Positions 35,305-46,248 of a DNA stretch of 64,000 bases are shown here, piece by piece. The notes under the pieces are model-generated. The model made no database searches, had not been told where the DNA came from, and worked only from the letters and a program-made list of their open reading frames with translations. A program made the translations under genes and the position numbers. Source of the stretch: Triatoma infestans (lineage: Eukaryota > Arthropoda > Insecta > Hemiptera > Reduviidae); the NCBI GenBank assembly GCA_011037195.1, contig JAAEAF010002371.1:1-64000 (forward strand), in the 5' to 3' direction. Numbering within the stretch: the stretch's first letter is position 1; each line of letters opens with the position of its first letter.

Positions 35305-36032
35305 TACGAGGGTTGTTCAAAGAGTAACTAGACAAATAGCTGTAGCTCAAAAACGTTATTTGATCAATTACGTTTTTTCGCGGTGTATTTAATCAATACA
35401 AAACATTGTCTACTTTTCAACATAGTCCCAAGCAACATGTATACACTTGTTGCTTTATGTCACTGGCATAAAATTCTTTGGGTTGATCTCGAAGCCACTT
35501 TTGCACCTGATTTTTAACTTCTTCATTGGATTCAAAAAGTTTCCCACATAAACAAATGGAAGTTCGATGGGCCGAGGTCTTGGCTGTAGGGGGGGATGTG
35601 GAAGGATCTTCCACCCCACTTTTTGAAGTGTGTCTTGAGTTAACTGTACCGTATGTGGGCGCGCGTTGTCATGAAGCAAAATCACGTCTTTAGTCAAGAG
35701 TCCACGACGTTTCGTTCGAATGGCAGGCCTTACTCTGTTTGTAAGCACATCACCATAATACTGGCTGTTGCTGGTTCGTTGATCTTCGAGCTCATGTAAG
35801 ATTCGAGGGAGAAACTTGCACCTTCAACTGGTCATCCACTTTGTTGCTCGTCAACGACACATATACGGCCACTTTAAAACTGTTCTACCCATTTGTAAAC
35901 GTTCGAACGGTTCAAACAATTATTCCATAATGTCAACATTCTTTCGTGGATTTCACTATGATATTCCCTGCAACTAAACATCAATTACAGTCTACAGCAA
36001 TTTGTCTCGTTACTTATTGAATGACCTTCGTA
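35305..36032 (-). mobile_element. internally deleted mariner element with TIRs
   Basis: TA-flanked termini: CGAGGGTTGTTCAAAGAGTA at the left and its inverted counterpart at the right (reverse complement CGAAGGTCATTCAATAAGTA), both running into a shared GACAAAT.GCTGTAG. About 0.72 kb, roughly half of a full mariner. Confidence 0.82.
35417..35990 (-). pseudogene. mariner transposase, C-terminal half, frameshifted
   Basis: Minus strand: YYGDVLTNRVRPAIRTKRRG, KDVILLHDNARPHT (catalytic Asp block), QKVGWKILPHPP, then a frameshift and GKLFESNEEVKNQVQKWLRD with QPKEFYASDI. The N-terminal DNA-binding half is missing. Confidence 0.87.
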
Positions 36033-36359
36033 AAAAGTGAAAAATAAAAATAATATATATATATATTGATGGTATAAGTAATAAGTGTGCGAAAAAAAAT
36101 CGTTAGAACAGTTAGCGAGAAAAAAAGAAGAGATCCAGTAAAGTCACACTTTGGTTGATGGATTTTGATCGAAATGTTCGGACCTAAACGGAATATGAAA
36201 TCTGTGCTTCCTGCTGTTGGGACTTTCCCTTAATGCTATAACAGGGAATTATCGCGACCATGTCAAATTTTCGATATTGAGCAATTTAGTAAAATTGTCT
36301 GTTTTATGGCTGTATATGTGAACAGTATACCGAAACCGCATCTAGGTTTCGATTATAAT

Positions 36360-36745
36360 TCCATCATCAAGTGCATTATTATTATTATTCAAGATAGGGG
36401 AGGGCGAAACCCTACGCTATCCAAAGCCTCCCTGGGCCCATATAGCTACCCCTAATGAATAACAACTACTGGGTCTGGAACAAAAGTTCAGGCCCAGGTT
36501 TACCACAGACCACACAAATCGGACGAAAACCTTAAAAGAACATAGCTTAAGATCCTCTACGGATTTCCTACTCCGCCGAAGGTACTAAACCTAATCTCCT
36601 CACAGCCCAAACAATCCGTCATCAGATGCATGGGCGTTTCCTCCTTTGTCTCACAGACTCTACAATAGGGATCAGGCATGAGTCCCATTGTATAGAGAGA
36701 TGTCTCCTTAAGCTACAATGCCCATTGAGGAAGCCAACGTCATCA
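36360..36745 (-). pseudogene. LINE ORF2 C-terminus (Cys/His motif)
   Basis: Minus strand reads GHCSLRRHL then DPYCRVCETKEETPMHLMTD and CLGCEEIRFSTFG, the C-terminal CCHC-type motif of RNase H-bearing LINEs, similar in style to the copy ending at 15083. It is followed by 3' UTR-like sequence and an ATT tract at 36370. Confidence 0.72.
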
Positions 36746-36994
36746 AGTGCAACTTTACAAAGTAGTTTTTTTGTTGGTTCTTCGCAGTGATATTGAAAAT
36801 AGCACCAATGATTTTCTATACACTTCGTACACTATGTAATTAAAACATGTTACAAAAAAAAAAATTATTTCAGAGAACTTCTAAGAACTTTCTAAAATTA
36901 GATTCCAATTTCATTGGATTTGTTCAATGTGATAGATTTCTAGACCACAATTTAATCACTTCAAATGACTTCACATGTGTTTTTAAACAATATG

Positions 36995-37350
36995 AACCTG
37001 TTGTGGTGGTGGTTGGTTCCGCAGAGCTGGAAAGCATCAGAGACATTTTCCGTGGAAGCCTGCTTCATTTTGTGGTCATCGACCGGTTTCGGGCGTTCGC
37101 CCATCTTCAGGATGCGCTTTTCAGACAGTGTGCCAACACAGACTCGTACAGAGACTTAGTTTCACACTAACTGAGGTGTATGTTTAAAATACTAAACTCT
37201 TAAACTAGGTAAAGGGATGTGGCCAGATGGGTGGGAAAACACGTGTTTGGTTTGTTAAAGGGCAAATTCTTTTCTTACAGTGGATCCGGGGGTCTAATGT
37301 TTAAATGAAGGGTCAAAATGAAGCAGGCTTCCACGGAAAATGTCTCTGAT
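36995..37350. repeat. Penelope-like terminal element, second CCGGT-type copy
   Basis: Matches the 32.6-kb element: GTGGTGGTTGGTTCCGCA, CATCAGAGACATTTTCCGTG and the hammerhead block. A short inverted piece at ~37313-37352 mirrors its outer end. Confidence 0.72.
37077..37115 (-). ncRNA. hammerhead ribozyme-like motif, best-preserved core
   Basis: Minus strand: GCATC (stem I), CTGAAGA, extra T, stem II GGGCG/CGCCC with AA loop, GAAA, palindrome ACCGGT, C at the cleavage position, then GATG pairing with CATC. All invariant core residues except spacing are kept. Confidence 0.72.
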
Positions 37351-37359
37351 GAATATGAA

Positions 37360-38280
37360 CCTACGCCACCGCTTTATAAATTTAGTAAACAAATTCAAAG
37401 TTTCAAGAGAATTCATCAATTTACAATTTCGTATTAATTGTTGAAAGAGAAAGTCAAGTGAGTGTTTCATACCAGATTTTGTTTGTTTGTTTATAAATAT
37501 GTTCTGACTAATTAAATAAGACTTGAAAACAGGTATACCTGATGAAAACATAATTTGAAAAATTCGATACAATCGCAACAGTAGTAAAAGTTCTTTGAGT
37601 TTCTCCAACATCTAAACATTATTGTAGCACTATCCAGATAAAAAAATCCTGGCAGGCTTTTCTACTTCTTTTTATTCCTAGTATTTTGTCTCTCCTACAT
37701 AGTATACTGAGGCTGTACAGTTAAGACCCTCACTTCTCAAATAACATGTTTATGACTGGCTCTATTTTATGTAGCAAAGTTTTGCAGAGATGGCCCTTGG
37801 GAATGAAAAGAGTGGATGTGGTAAAGAAAGAAAGAGAGATGTGGTTACGCCCTCGGGGTCCAGTAGGGAGCATTTTATGGCCGCCCTGAGTCCTACTCTC
37901 TATATACGCCCTTATCAACGTACAAATAACACCGGCTCTTCATATCATACATATTTGTAACGTTATAGGTATATAAATATATATATATATATATTTGTAG
38001 TGTACTTGTTATTCATTCAATTATATGTTATAATAATTGGTTATTTATATTTATTAACAGTTTCGCATTTTTTTTTTTTTGAATGATTAAAAGATGAACA
38101 ATAACTATAAACAATTGTATTCATTTATTAATTATTTCGTAAACAAATAAACATCTGTTAAATAAAATCTTATTGATTAATTGAAATTAATGAAGTAAAC
38201 AATATGGCCTCTTGCTTTAGAATGTACGACAATCTTCATTTAAATGCAAAGTTTATTCTTTAATTTTATTTTATACAAAA
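37360..38280. other. AT-rich DNA, no gene seen
   Basis: Contains an (AT)n run at ~37978 and no recognisable exon or element ends. Confidence 0.35.
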
Positions 38281-38325
38281 TCGCAAAATGACATGATGGT
38301 AAATATTACTTACTTTAACTTTAAA

Positions 38326-38985
38326 AGTAAATTCCTAGAATGGCCGTGTGGTCATGTTTTATTGAATAGTCCTGCTTTAGTCAAATGTCATGGTTTTAGT
38401 CATTCTGACTACAAAAACAAAGTAAACCAACATTTGGATGAAAGATTGTGCAAAGCTAAAGCACGCATTAATAAATTTAATAATATTTATCAGAGAAGGG
38501 GTTAAGTGGTTAGTGGTTAAGTGGAAGGGGTTGAGGGGCTAAGTGGTTAGCGTGCTGGACTCTTACGCGGAGGACCCGGGTTCGATTCCAGCTGTGCTAC
38601 CCTTAGATTTTTTCTCCAAGGAGCCTCTACAGCTCACTGTCCGGTGATGGACAGTGTTCTCTGTAACGAGAGAACACTGTCCGGAGGCCAGCAGTGCACT
38701 GAAAAGGCTCCGGACGCCAATGTCCATAGACGTTGACTCGCCTTAAATTAAAAAAAATATTTATCTGAATAAAATTATTCTATTCAATTTCAAATTGTAG
38801 TTTTTTCATTGCTATATCATGAGATATAATGTGCCACGATGCCCAAATATTGTAAAGGGTCTTCCAACAATATTAAGGGCTTACCAGGTTGAACTGGCTT
38901 ACTTAAGAGGACGTGATTCTTATACCTCATTTATGACAAAAAAATTTCGTATAAACTCATTCCCTTTGAAATGTAATTGGTGATG
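38326..38985 (+). CDS. unrecognised possible coding fragments split by a SINE
   Basis: Two protein-like stretches share a strand. The first (~38338-38500) reads WPCGHVLLNSPALVKCHGFS and HLDERLCKAKARINKFNN. The second (~38822-38985) reads RYNVPRCPNIVKGLPTILRA then YLRGRDSYTSFMTKKF. A type 1 SINE lies between. The second faintly resembles a LINE C-terminal region, but I do not recognise either. They could be a decayed transposon or a host exon pair. Confidence 0.25.
38492..38756 (+). mobile_element. tRNA-derived SINE, type 1
   Basis: Head with duplicated TAAGTGGTTAG phrases, B box GGGTTCGATTCC, body CTCACTGTCCGGTGATGGAC and tail CGCCTTAAATTAAAA. Flanking direct repeat AATATTTATC at 38482-38491 and 38757-38766. 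Confidence 0.9.
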
Positions 38986-38994
38986 TGTATTGTT

Positions 38995-39440
38995 TAGTGG
39001 TAGTAGTAGTTGGTTTAGTATAAAATTAACGAGCGGTTTAGTAAAAGGGCTTGTTAGTATATATGTTTAAGAGAGAAGTGTCAGAAATAATCATGAAAGA
39101 TATTTAAATATTTTACAATATCACAAATATTATGTTTATAAAATCAATTATTTATCTAGATTAAGTGCAAAGCTCTTATGTTTTAACTTATGACTGGCGA
39201 AAGACAAGTGTTCTGCTTGAATGTCTATAACAGACTGTTTTGAAGGAATGCCTTCTAATTGTTCGTTCAAATCTTCCCCTGTGAGAAGAAGGGGTAGACA
39301 ATGCTAACAAGGTTCATGAACTCTTCCTGTAACTGTACTTCTTCTACCTGGGTTACCCTTTTGCCAACAAGTTCGCATTTTTCTCAAAATGTTCTTCAAT
39401 TAAAATAGATATAATTTCTTGCATCCATCACACCTTCAAT
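38995..39440 (-). mobile_element. partial Harbinger-like copy, inverted
   Basis: Reverse complement aligns by eye with 27340-27760: TTGGCAAAAGGGTAACCCAG, TTCATGAACCTTGTTAGCAT, CTTTTACTAAACCGCTC and others. Both ends are lost; it abuts a LINE fragment at 39440. Confidence 0.7.
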
Positions 39441-39444
39441 GCCA

Positions 39445-39965
39445 ACATGCCCCGGCACCCACACCAAAGGGTAACTTTATTCCTCCTGCCCAGGTTATTA
39501 TGTTTACCTAGGCATTCCCAGACCATTTTAGAGCGGATAACTGACGCACTCAATGCTCTAATGGCTGCTTGGCTATCGGAAAGGATTACAATCTCTCCTG
39601 ATTCCTATATCCCCTATTGAGGTTAAATTGAACGCATCTTCCAATAGCGTATACCTCCGCCTGGAAGATGCTGGGAAATTTACCCATGGTTTCCGAGTGC
39701 TTGATCCTTGGACCAACCACCCGCACGTCTTGAAGGTCTTAGACCTATCAGTATACCATTTAATGGCACGTTCCTTAATGCCCAACAGAGCGGATCCTTC
39801 GCTCCACCCACTTTTGGTGCCCAGCTTCAGAGAGAAATTTTTAATAAAACTGTATTTCTTAACCATGCCATCTCTAGGGAGGTGCCAGGTAAGGGGGCCC
39901 AAAGGTGGAGATGACCACTTCCTAATCCTCAGGCCCCAACAGCATTGAATAAAAACGAATCCCAT
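39445..39965 (-). pseudogene. LINE RNase H domain fragment
   Basis: Minus strand: IKWYTDRSKTFKTCGWLVQG (first catalytic Asp of RNase H in YTD) and, in another frame, EIVILSDSQAAIRALSASVI (SDSQAA, third motif) then VWECLGKHNNLGRRNKVTLW. Frameshifted. Upstream sequence (ORF2 between RT and RNase H) is also open to ~39965. Confidence 0.78.
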
Positions 39966-39969
39966 ATTT

Positions 39970-40700
39970 CGTTAATATAATATAGAAAAAATATTTGAGG
40001 AATTTTCATGATTCCCTTTTTTATCATTTTATAAACAAATTTGTTTTATAGGATTTGAAAAAAGTTCTAAGATTTTTCTTACTTTAGAATGTTTTTTATT
40101 AGAGTATATTGAAGATTTATTTAAATTAACGTACAGATACTTAGCAATTTAAAACTACATTCATTTCACCCGCCCTACATGTAACCAACCAATCTTTATG
40201 GATCTACTATGTTATTTTGGACACCAAAATTTCATTGGTGAGAGTAAATAAAATCCGGGATTTATGGTAATATTCTATTATAGTTGACTGTGTTGGTCTA
40301 TTCTTCATTGTATTATATATCGTGCTGTAGACATTTGCACAGAGTTACTAGAAGAGGAGTGAATTAATATGTCCTCTTGAAAAGTAATATATATGCAACA
40401 GTCCAAAGAGTATACAACTTAACTGTATTGTGTGTGTGGTTTTGCTTTAAAATACTACAGTCGTAAAATTTCTCTTTGCAATGTTCACAATAAAACAAGA
40501 GTTTTCAATTATATTTATTTTCATTTTATTAATTAAAAATTGCTCTTCTCTTAAATAAATAAATAAATAAATAAGGCTTTTTCACAAATCATAAAAAGGT
40601 ATGACATTTAACTAAATATATAAATGTTCTGTATAAATGAAATATAAGTTTGAATATAATAAAAACTAAATTAATTATTTTGTGTGAACAAAGGAAAAAG
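39970..40700. other. AT-rich DNA, nothing recognised
   Basis: Only a short AAAT tandem (~40556-40575) stands out. Confidence 0.35.
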
Positions 40701-40707
40701 AAAATAA

Positions 40708-41101
40708 TGTAACGTTTTTCCCTCTAAACTAGCTACTGCAACTAGTTTTAAGTGCGTTCGTTTAGATAAAATATTCTAAACTTCAATAAGAAAAACACCA
40801 ATTTATTGTTTTACACAATAAATTATAAATACAACACTTAATAATAATTAATTCACAGTTTAAACCACAAAAGTTCACTTTGCTCACTTTATACACTTTT
40901 CACAAACGTACACTTGGTTTGTAACAAGAAAAACTCTCCTAATCCTCTGTGGTCCCACTATTTATACCGGTGGAGAAGTGTCTAGAATGTTCTCAATTCT
41001 TCCAGAGAGAACTAGAGCGCGTCGGCAGAGCTTCCCAGCGGCTACTAAGAGAACTAAAGGTACATGCTTCTCTCCTAGATGGCACTGCTGGCTGTGTTAC
41101 A
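40708..41101 (-). mobile_element. solo LTR with ATAA target duplication
   Basis: 394-bp unit bounded by TGTAAC and GTTACA, flanked by ATAA at 40704-40707 and 41102-41105. On the minus strand TATAAATAG (complement of 40958-40966) is a good TATA box with an AATAAA downstream, so the LTR reads minus. No internal retroelement genes or primer-binding site adjoin it. A 4-bp duplication suits Ty3/gypsy-type elements. Confidence 0.85.
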
Positions 41102-41164
41102 ATAATCATAATAATAAATCGAAATAAAAAAATACATATTTATTAATACTGAAAAAAAAGGAAG

Positions 41165-42140
41165 AAAAAATCTGGTGTAAAACACTCAGTCACACAACTT
41201 TTCTTACTCCAGTTTTCAAAATTGTAATTGACAAATTTTTAGAGTTTATGTAACAAAATTTGTTGGAATTCGTTGAAAACTGAAAAAAAAAAAATGTTCA
41301 GAAAAAGCGCACTTCCGGTTTACTAATTTTCTTGAAACTCGGAATTTTTGTCGTCTATTTATTTCTAATTAATTTTGTTTGGTTGGTAGAATTTATTGTA
41401 TAACCAACTGTGATAGCGCTTTAGAGGAAAACATAACCCAACCCCTCCTCCAAAAGCCCCGTTAAATGACTTCACCAGGAAAAAAATATGTAATAAAAGT
41501 TGTGTAGCTCATTATATGTGTAATTCGCATTCCTAGTTGGATAGAAAATCGTTGGAGCCGTTTTCTAGAAAATACCAGAAAACTGAAAAATATATTTCAG
41601 TAAAAACGCACTACCGGTCATCCAATTTTTTCAAACTCGGAACTTCACCAAACACATTTAATTCTATTTAATATTATTTAGATGACAGAATTGTATAATA
41701 AACTGAAATAGCACTTTAGCGGAATACCTAACCTGAACCTTCCCCCAAAAGTACCCTTAAATGAATTTTTCCGGAGAAATATTTTAAATAAAAGTTGTAG
41801 CTCTCTGTACGAGCAGTTGATATACCAAGTTTCAAAAAAAAAAAAAAATATCTTTGGAGCCATTTTTGAGAAAATTGCAAAAAAGTAAAAAAAAAATCAA
41901 CGAGTAAAGTGGTGCTTCCGGTTGAGGAATTTTGACAGATAACCTGTCGGATCCCTAGGTGACACTTTTTAGGGTTTTTCGTTTTTGAGCTATGCTGTTC
42001 ATATACATACATACATACACACACACACACAGACCATTTTCTAACTCAGGGGACCTCGAAGCGGATATTTCCGGTGAAAACTCGATATGGAAAATTTGAC
42101 AGATTACAATATCCTCTTACTAAGAGTAACACAAAGTAAA
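41165..42140 (-). repeat. modular dispersed repeat, copy 2 (-)
   Basis: Starts with CTGGTGTAAAACACTCAGTC and CTTTTCTTACTCCAGTTTTC. ACTTCCGG-type module starts (complement of CCGGAAGT) sit near 41313, 41603 (variant) and 41918, about 290-315 bp apart. (CA)n at 42015. Ends near AAGAGTAACACAAAG. Confidence 0.8.
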
Positions 42141-42209
42141 AAATAAACAAGCTAAAAAATTAGTTGGCTGGGGCCAAAGAAGAAATTTTTTATTATTTTA
42201 AAAAAGTTT

Positions 42210-42250
42210 ATTCGACGTTTCGGACCTCTTTGGTGTCCTTCCTCAGGAAC
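42210..42250 (-). ncRNA. hammerhead ribozyme-like motif downstream of GIY-YIG
   Basis: Minus strand: GTTC (stem I), CTGAGGA, extra A, stem II GGAC/GTCC, GAAA, palindrome ACGT, C, then GAAT pairing with GTTC (one G-U). Core residues intact. Confidence 0.65.
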
Positions 42251-42559
42251 TACAAAACAAAAAAAAATATGGATATCAAGAAAATTGTATGGTCAAATTA
42301 AAACATACGACAATTAAATAATATTAGAAAGATATGATATCTGTTGAAGAAGAATGGAGAGTTAAATGTTTGAGGAGGTTATTGTTTGGTTGTAGAGTAA
42401 GGTATGCTTGCAAATAAAACAGAGAGAGGAAATTTTTTTCCAAGTTGGGAAATTATGAAGAGTGGTAGAAATGAAAAACAACTAAATTAATAATTATAAG
42501 AGAAATAAATGAATATAAATAAACTAGAAAATTAGTGGAAAGTATATGTAATTAGGGGG

Positions 42560-42885
42560 GGGGGGGCTTTTTTGAGGAAGCGGAAAATGTTGTTGGAAGA
42601 AGAGGTAGTGACGTCCTTGTCTTTTTTGTAGTTAGGGTTGAGGTTAATGTGGATGGATTCAGAAGAAGTTGCTTGAGGTGATTGGAATGGGTGGTTAGGA
42701 CAGAAGCATTTCGGGCAAGAGTGAGTGCATGTTTTGTGAGAGCTGTACTGTCAATTTTTTTTGTTAGCTATGTCTAGTTCATGTTTGTCTAAGTCTCTTT
42801 CGTAGGTGTTGTTTTGATTCACCAATGTAACATGCGTTACATTTTGGTGCAGTGCAAAGTATACTCTGCATACTTTTAACATACT
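42560..42885 (-). pseudogene. Penelope-like GIY-YIG endonuclease, frameshifted
   Basis: Minus strand: APKCNACYIGESKQHLRKRL (YIG half), then in another frame HELDIANKKN, STALTKHAL, and SESIHINLNPNYKKDKDVTT with NIFRFL. Several frameshifts; a G run at ~42555 interrupts the end. Confidence 0.75.
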
Positions 42886-43485
42886 CTTAAATTCGTTGGA
42901 GATTGGAAATTAATTAACAACGGCCAAACATAAATATTGTTTACATTGAAAGTAAAAATAGTTTACAACTGCAAATTAATAAAAATATGAAAATGAAAAT
43001 CAAAATTATACAAACACTCGGTGTTTGAAAAGTGTAATAGCAAGAATGAATTTAGGTAAAGGTTAGTGTTGAAATATAGGTCTCTGGTTGGCCTACTGGC
43101 TTGCTCTTCTGGCTATCTTGACAAATGACAACTTCTCCCGCCCGCCACGTATCTCTGACTTTTATTAAATTCTAAGGAATTCTAAATTAATTGAATTTTC
43201 TTCCAACAAGAAAGAAAATACTAGGAAAATAGGAAAAAGAAGGAAAATAGCGTTTAAGAGAAGCAGATTTTTTTTCATCTATCTTACTTTTATTTTATTT
43301 TATTTAAACATTGAATCAAGACAATGCTAACTAATATTCGGAATTATTATTAATTAATGAATAAATAAACTATATTATTATTACTTGTTTGCAGACAAGG
43401 AGTTAGTGTTTTACAAATGAAATTCAAATTATATATGTATTTGAAATAATTTTCTTTTCATTTATATTAGAAATTGTTAAAGTAT

Positions 43486-43881
43486 TGTAACGTTTTTCCC
43501 TCTAAACTAGCTACTGCAACCAAATTTAAGTGGGTTCGGATAGATAAAATACTCTAAACTTCAATAAGAAAAACACCAATTTATTGTTTTACGCAATAAA
43601 TTACAAAATACCACACTTAATAATAATTAATTCGCAGTTTAAACCACAAAAGTTCACTTTGCTCACTTTTTATACACTTTGCACAAACGTACACTTAGTT
43701 TATAACAAGAAACTCTGTAAACTCTCTGTTGTCCCACTATTTATACCGATGGAGAAGGGTCTAGAACTTTCTCGATTCTTCTAGAAAGAGCTAGAGCGCG
43801 CCGCCAGCGCTTCCTAGCGGCCACTAGGTGAACTTGAGGTACTTACTTACTCTCCTAGATGGCACCAGTGGCTGGGTTACA
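43486..43881 (-). mobile_element. solo LTR with GTAT target duplication
   Basis: 396-bp relative of the LTR at 40708, same orientation, TGTAAC..GTTACA ends, TATAAATAG on the minus strand (43737-43745). Flanked by GTAT at 43482-43485 and 43882-43885. The different target duplication shows it is a separate insertion, not the partner LTR of one provirus-like copy. Confidence 0.87.
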
Positions 43882-43984
43882 GTATAATAAATGGAATATT
43901 ATTCCAATATGAATTTTTGTATCTCTTTAATATTATCTCTGAACGCTCAGTTATATAGTCAGATTTTAGGATAAACGATTACGT

Positions 43985-44940
43985 TTAATTAAAAAAAATT
44001 TGGTGTGAAACTCTCACACAGCTTTCTTTTACTACACTTCTCAAAATTATAATTGACACATTTTATAGTTAGTGTACCAAATTTAATGAAATTCGTCAAA
44101 AACTGTTCACTGTAAACGTAATTCCGGTCTACTAATTTTCTTGAAACTCAGAATTTTAATCATCTATTTATTCCTAATTAATTTTGTTTGGATGATAGCA
44201 TTGTATAATCAACTTTAGAGAAAAATATAACCCTACCCTCCACCCCTAAAAGTGCCCTTAAATGAATTTTTCTAAAGAAATGTTAAAAAATAAAAGTTGT
44301 GTATCTTTGTATGTATAGTTTCAAGAAAATCGTCAGAGCCATTTTTGAGAAAAACGCGAAAAAGTGAAAAAAAAATCATTTAGTAATATTGGTAAAGTAA
44401 ACGCACTCCTGGTTAGCCGTTTTTTTTCAAACTCAGAATTTCAACAACATATTTAATTCTAATTAACATTATTTAGATGACAGAATTGTCTAATAAACTG
44501 AAATAGCACTTTAGAGGAAGCCGTACCCCCACCCATCCCCCAAAAAGTACCCTTTAATGAATTCTTCCCGGAGAAATGTTTCAAATAAAATTTGTAGCTC
44601 TTTGTATGTGTAGTTGATATACAAACTATGAAGAAAATCACAAAAAAGTAAAAAATAAACTAACTAGTAAAGTGGTACTTCCGGTTGAAGAATATTGACA
44701 GATAACGTACTGTCAGATTCCATGGTGATACTTAAAGGGAATATCAAGTTTCAACTTTCTACGGTTTTTTATTTTTGAGCTATGCTGTTTACACTCACAT
44801 ACACACATACAGACCATTTGCTAAAATCCACTTTTTTGGACTCAGGGGACTTCAAACGGATATTTCCGGTGAAAACTCGATATCAAAAATTTGACTTACA
44901 ATACTTCCTTTTATTAGGAGTAACAGAAAGTAAAAAAGGT
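43985..44940 (-). repeat. modular dispersed repeat, copy 3 (-)
   Basis: Same module order as the 41.2-kb copy: TTCCGGTCTACTAATTTTC, then GTTTCAAATAAAATTTGTAG, GGTACTTCCGGTTGAAGAAT, ending AGGAGTAACAGAAAG. It lies ~100 bp after a solo LTR, as copy 2 lies ~60 bp after the other. Confidence 0.8.
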
Positions 44941-45129
44941 ACTTTGAATTGGTGATATAAAATTGGTAAATATTAGTGACGATAGATTTCCAAAAATAGC
45001 TTATAATGAGTTTGTGAAGGAGAGAAGTTGGTTTAGATAGATAAATAAACTAGAAGTAAAGGTGAACACTGTATAATAGGAAAATAGCACGAATTGCCTG
45101 GACTTTACACTAAAATATATAAAATGGTA

Positions 45130-45345
45130 GTGACAGGTAAAGAGCAAGGTTGATGACGCGTTGGGACTGCTGTATGAACTCTACTGCAAGACTTTCGGTA
45201 GACTCCCTCCTACGGCTGGCACTGCTGTATTTAAACAGTTTCTCCCACTCTAGTCGGCCTAAACTAGAGAGTAATCCTGTTTTTCTCTCTTTCTGCTTTG
45301 GATCCCTCTCTTCGGATCCTATTACAGAGCTTTATTCTATTTGAT
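45130..45345 (+). repeat. dispersed repeat, related to 50365-50650 (inverted)
   Basis: Shares TGGACTTTACAC, CTAGTCGGCCTAAACTAG-like and CTTTGGATCCCTCTCTTCGG with the reverse complement of 50365-50650. Class unknown; the open frame here is probably chance. Confidence 0.55.
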
Positions 45346-45829
45346 GTCTCCTTATTAATTGCTTGAAATATAATTGGGTTTCTTAAATGTGAAATACTTT
45401 AAAAAACATTGGTTATCAATGGGTGTGTGGGTGCAAACAAGATCTACCTCTATTAAATAAATCATATTCTCAAATTTTGAAAGATTATAAACTGAATTTA
45501 CACAACATAAGATCTTGATAGCAATGTCTGTATCACCATCATCATATATAATCCGAATTATTAAACATTTTATGACAAATAATCAGCTTAATCTATATAT
45601 CTAATCATTCGATCTTCTTTTTCAAATTGTTTGCGTGTTCAGCTAGTATAGAATTTCATCCATCACATGATAGGGTAATTATATTAATCGTAATAGTTAT
45701 TACATACATTTACCAATTAAAGTTGTAAATTTGGTTCTAAAAATTTGGATACTTTCTTTTTTCACATATTTTCTGTTGTGATACCCGATATATAAAAATC
45801 TAAGGAAAAAAAAAAAAGAAAATGTTTTT

Positions 45830-46248
45830 AGCGACTGATCGTTTTTAGCGATATTTCAAAAACGAAAAGTCGTAAGAAGCTCAAACTTGGAATTTCGTTT
45901 AGATATTATTACCATACCATATCAGACGCGAATATTTCGGCCAAAATCTATCAAGCAAAAGTACGACTTTCTGGTATTTCGTGAACGTTTTTTTTTTGAA
46001 AACGGCACCAATGATTGTCTTTTAAAAATCACTTTCCGGAAAAAAAATTGATGTTTTTGGTGTCCTGGGTGGCGGGGGGGGGGAGGGCTCAGTAGCTTAA
46101 TGCTTTTTCCTTTAAAGAACCCTACCATTGGGGACAAGATATGGTTTTTACCACCTACATAGTACTAAGTGACAGAAGCAATTTACTTTAAACTTGGAAT
46201 AGTGCTTGATGCATAGATAGAAACTTATCACTTTTATTTGAAATATTA
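45830..46248 (+). repeat. divergent relative of modular repeat
   Basis: Phrases such as AAAAACGAAAAGTCGTAAGA and AGCAAAAGTACGACTTTCTG parallel the family modules, and it runs directly into copy 4. A G-run lies at 46074-46083. Confidence 0.5.

Larger units (their letters stand above)
42207..42890 (-). mobile_element. Penelope-like element remnant, minus strand
   Basis: GIY-YIG remnant at 42560-42885 followed, on the minus strand, by a hammerhead-like motif at 42210-42250. Same gene-then-motif order and similar spacing as at 23.6-24.4 kb. No reverse transcriptase is legible upstream. Confidence 0.75.

Noticed and set aside
38511..38610. Functional tRNA genes at the tRNA-like heads (also 3895, 31843, 47590, 52300, 52940)
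   Set aside because: Each head runs into a shared SINE body and A-rich tail, several with target duplications, and cloverleaf pairing is poor.
39628..39948. 106-codon plus-strand frame
   Set aside because: It is the antisense shadow of a LINE RNase H fragment (YTD and SDSQAA motifs) on the minus strand.
40708..43881. A single LTR retrotransposon with the two ~395-bp repeats as its LTRs
   Set aside because: The repeats have different 4-bp target duplications and the DNA between them holds a modular repeat and a Penelope-like remnant, not gag-pol.
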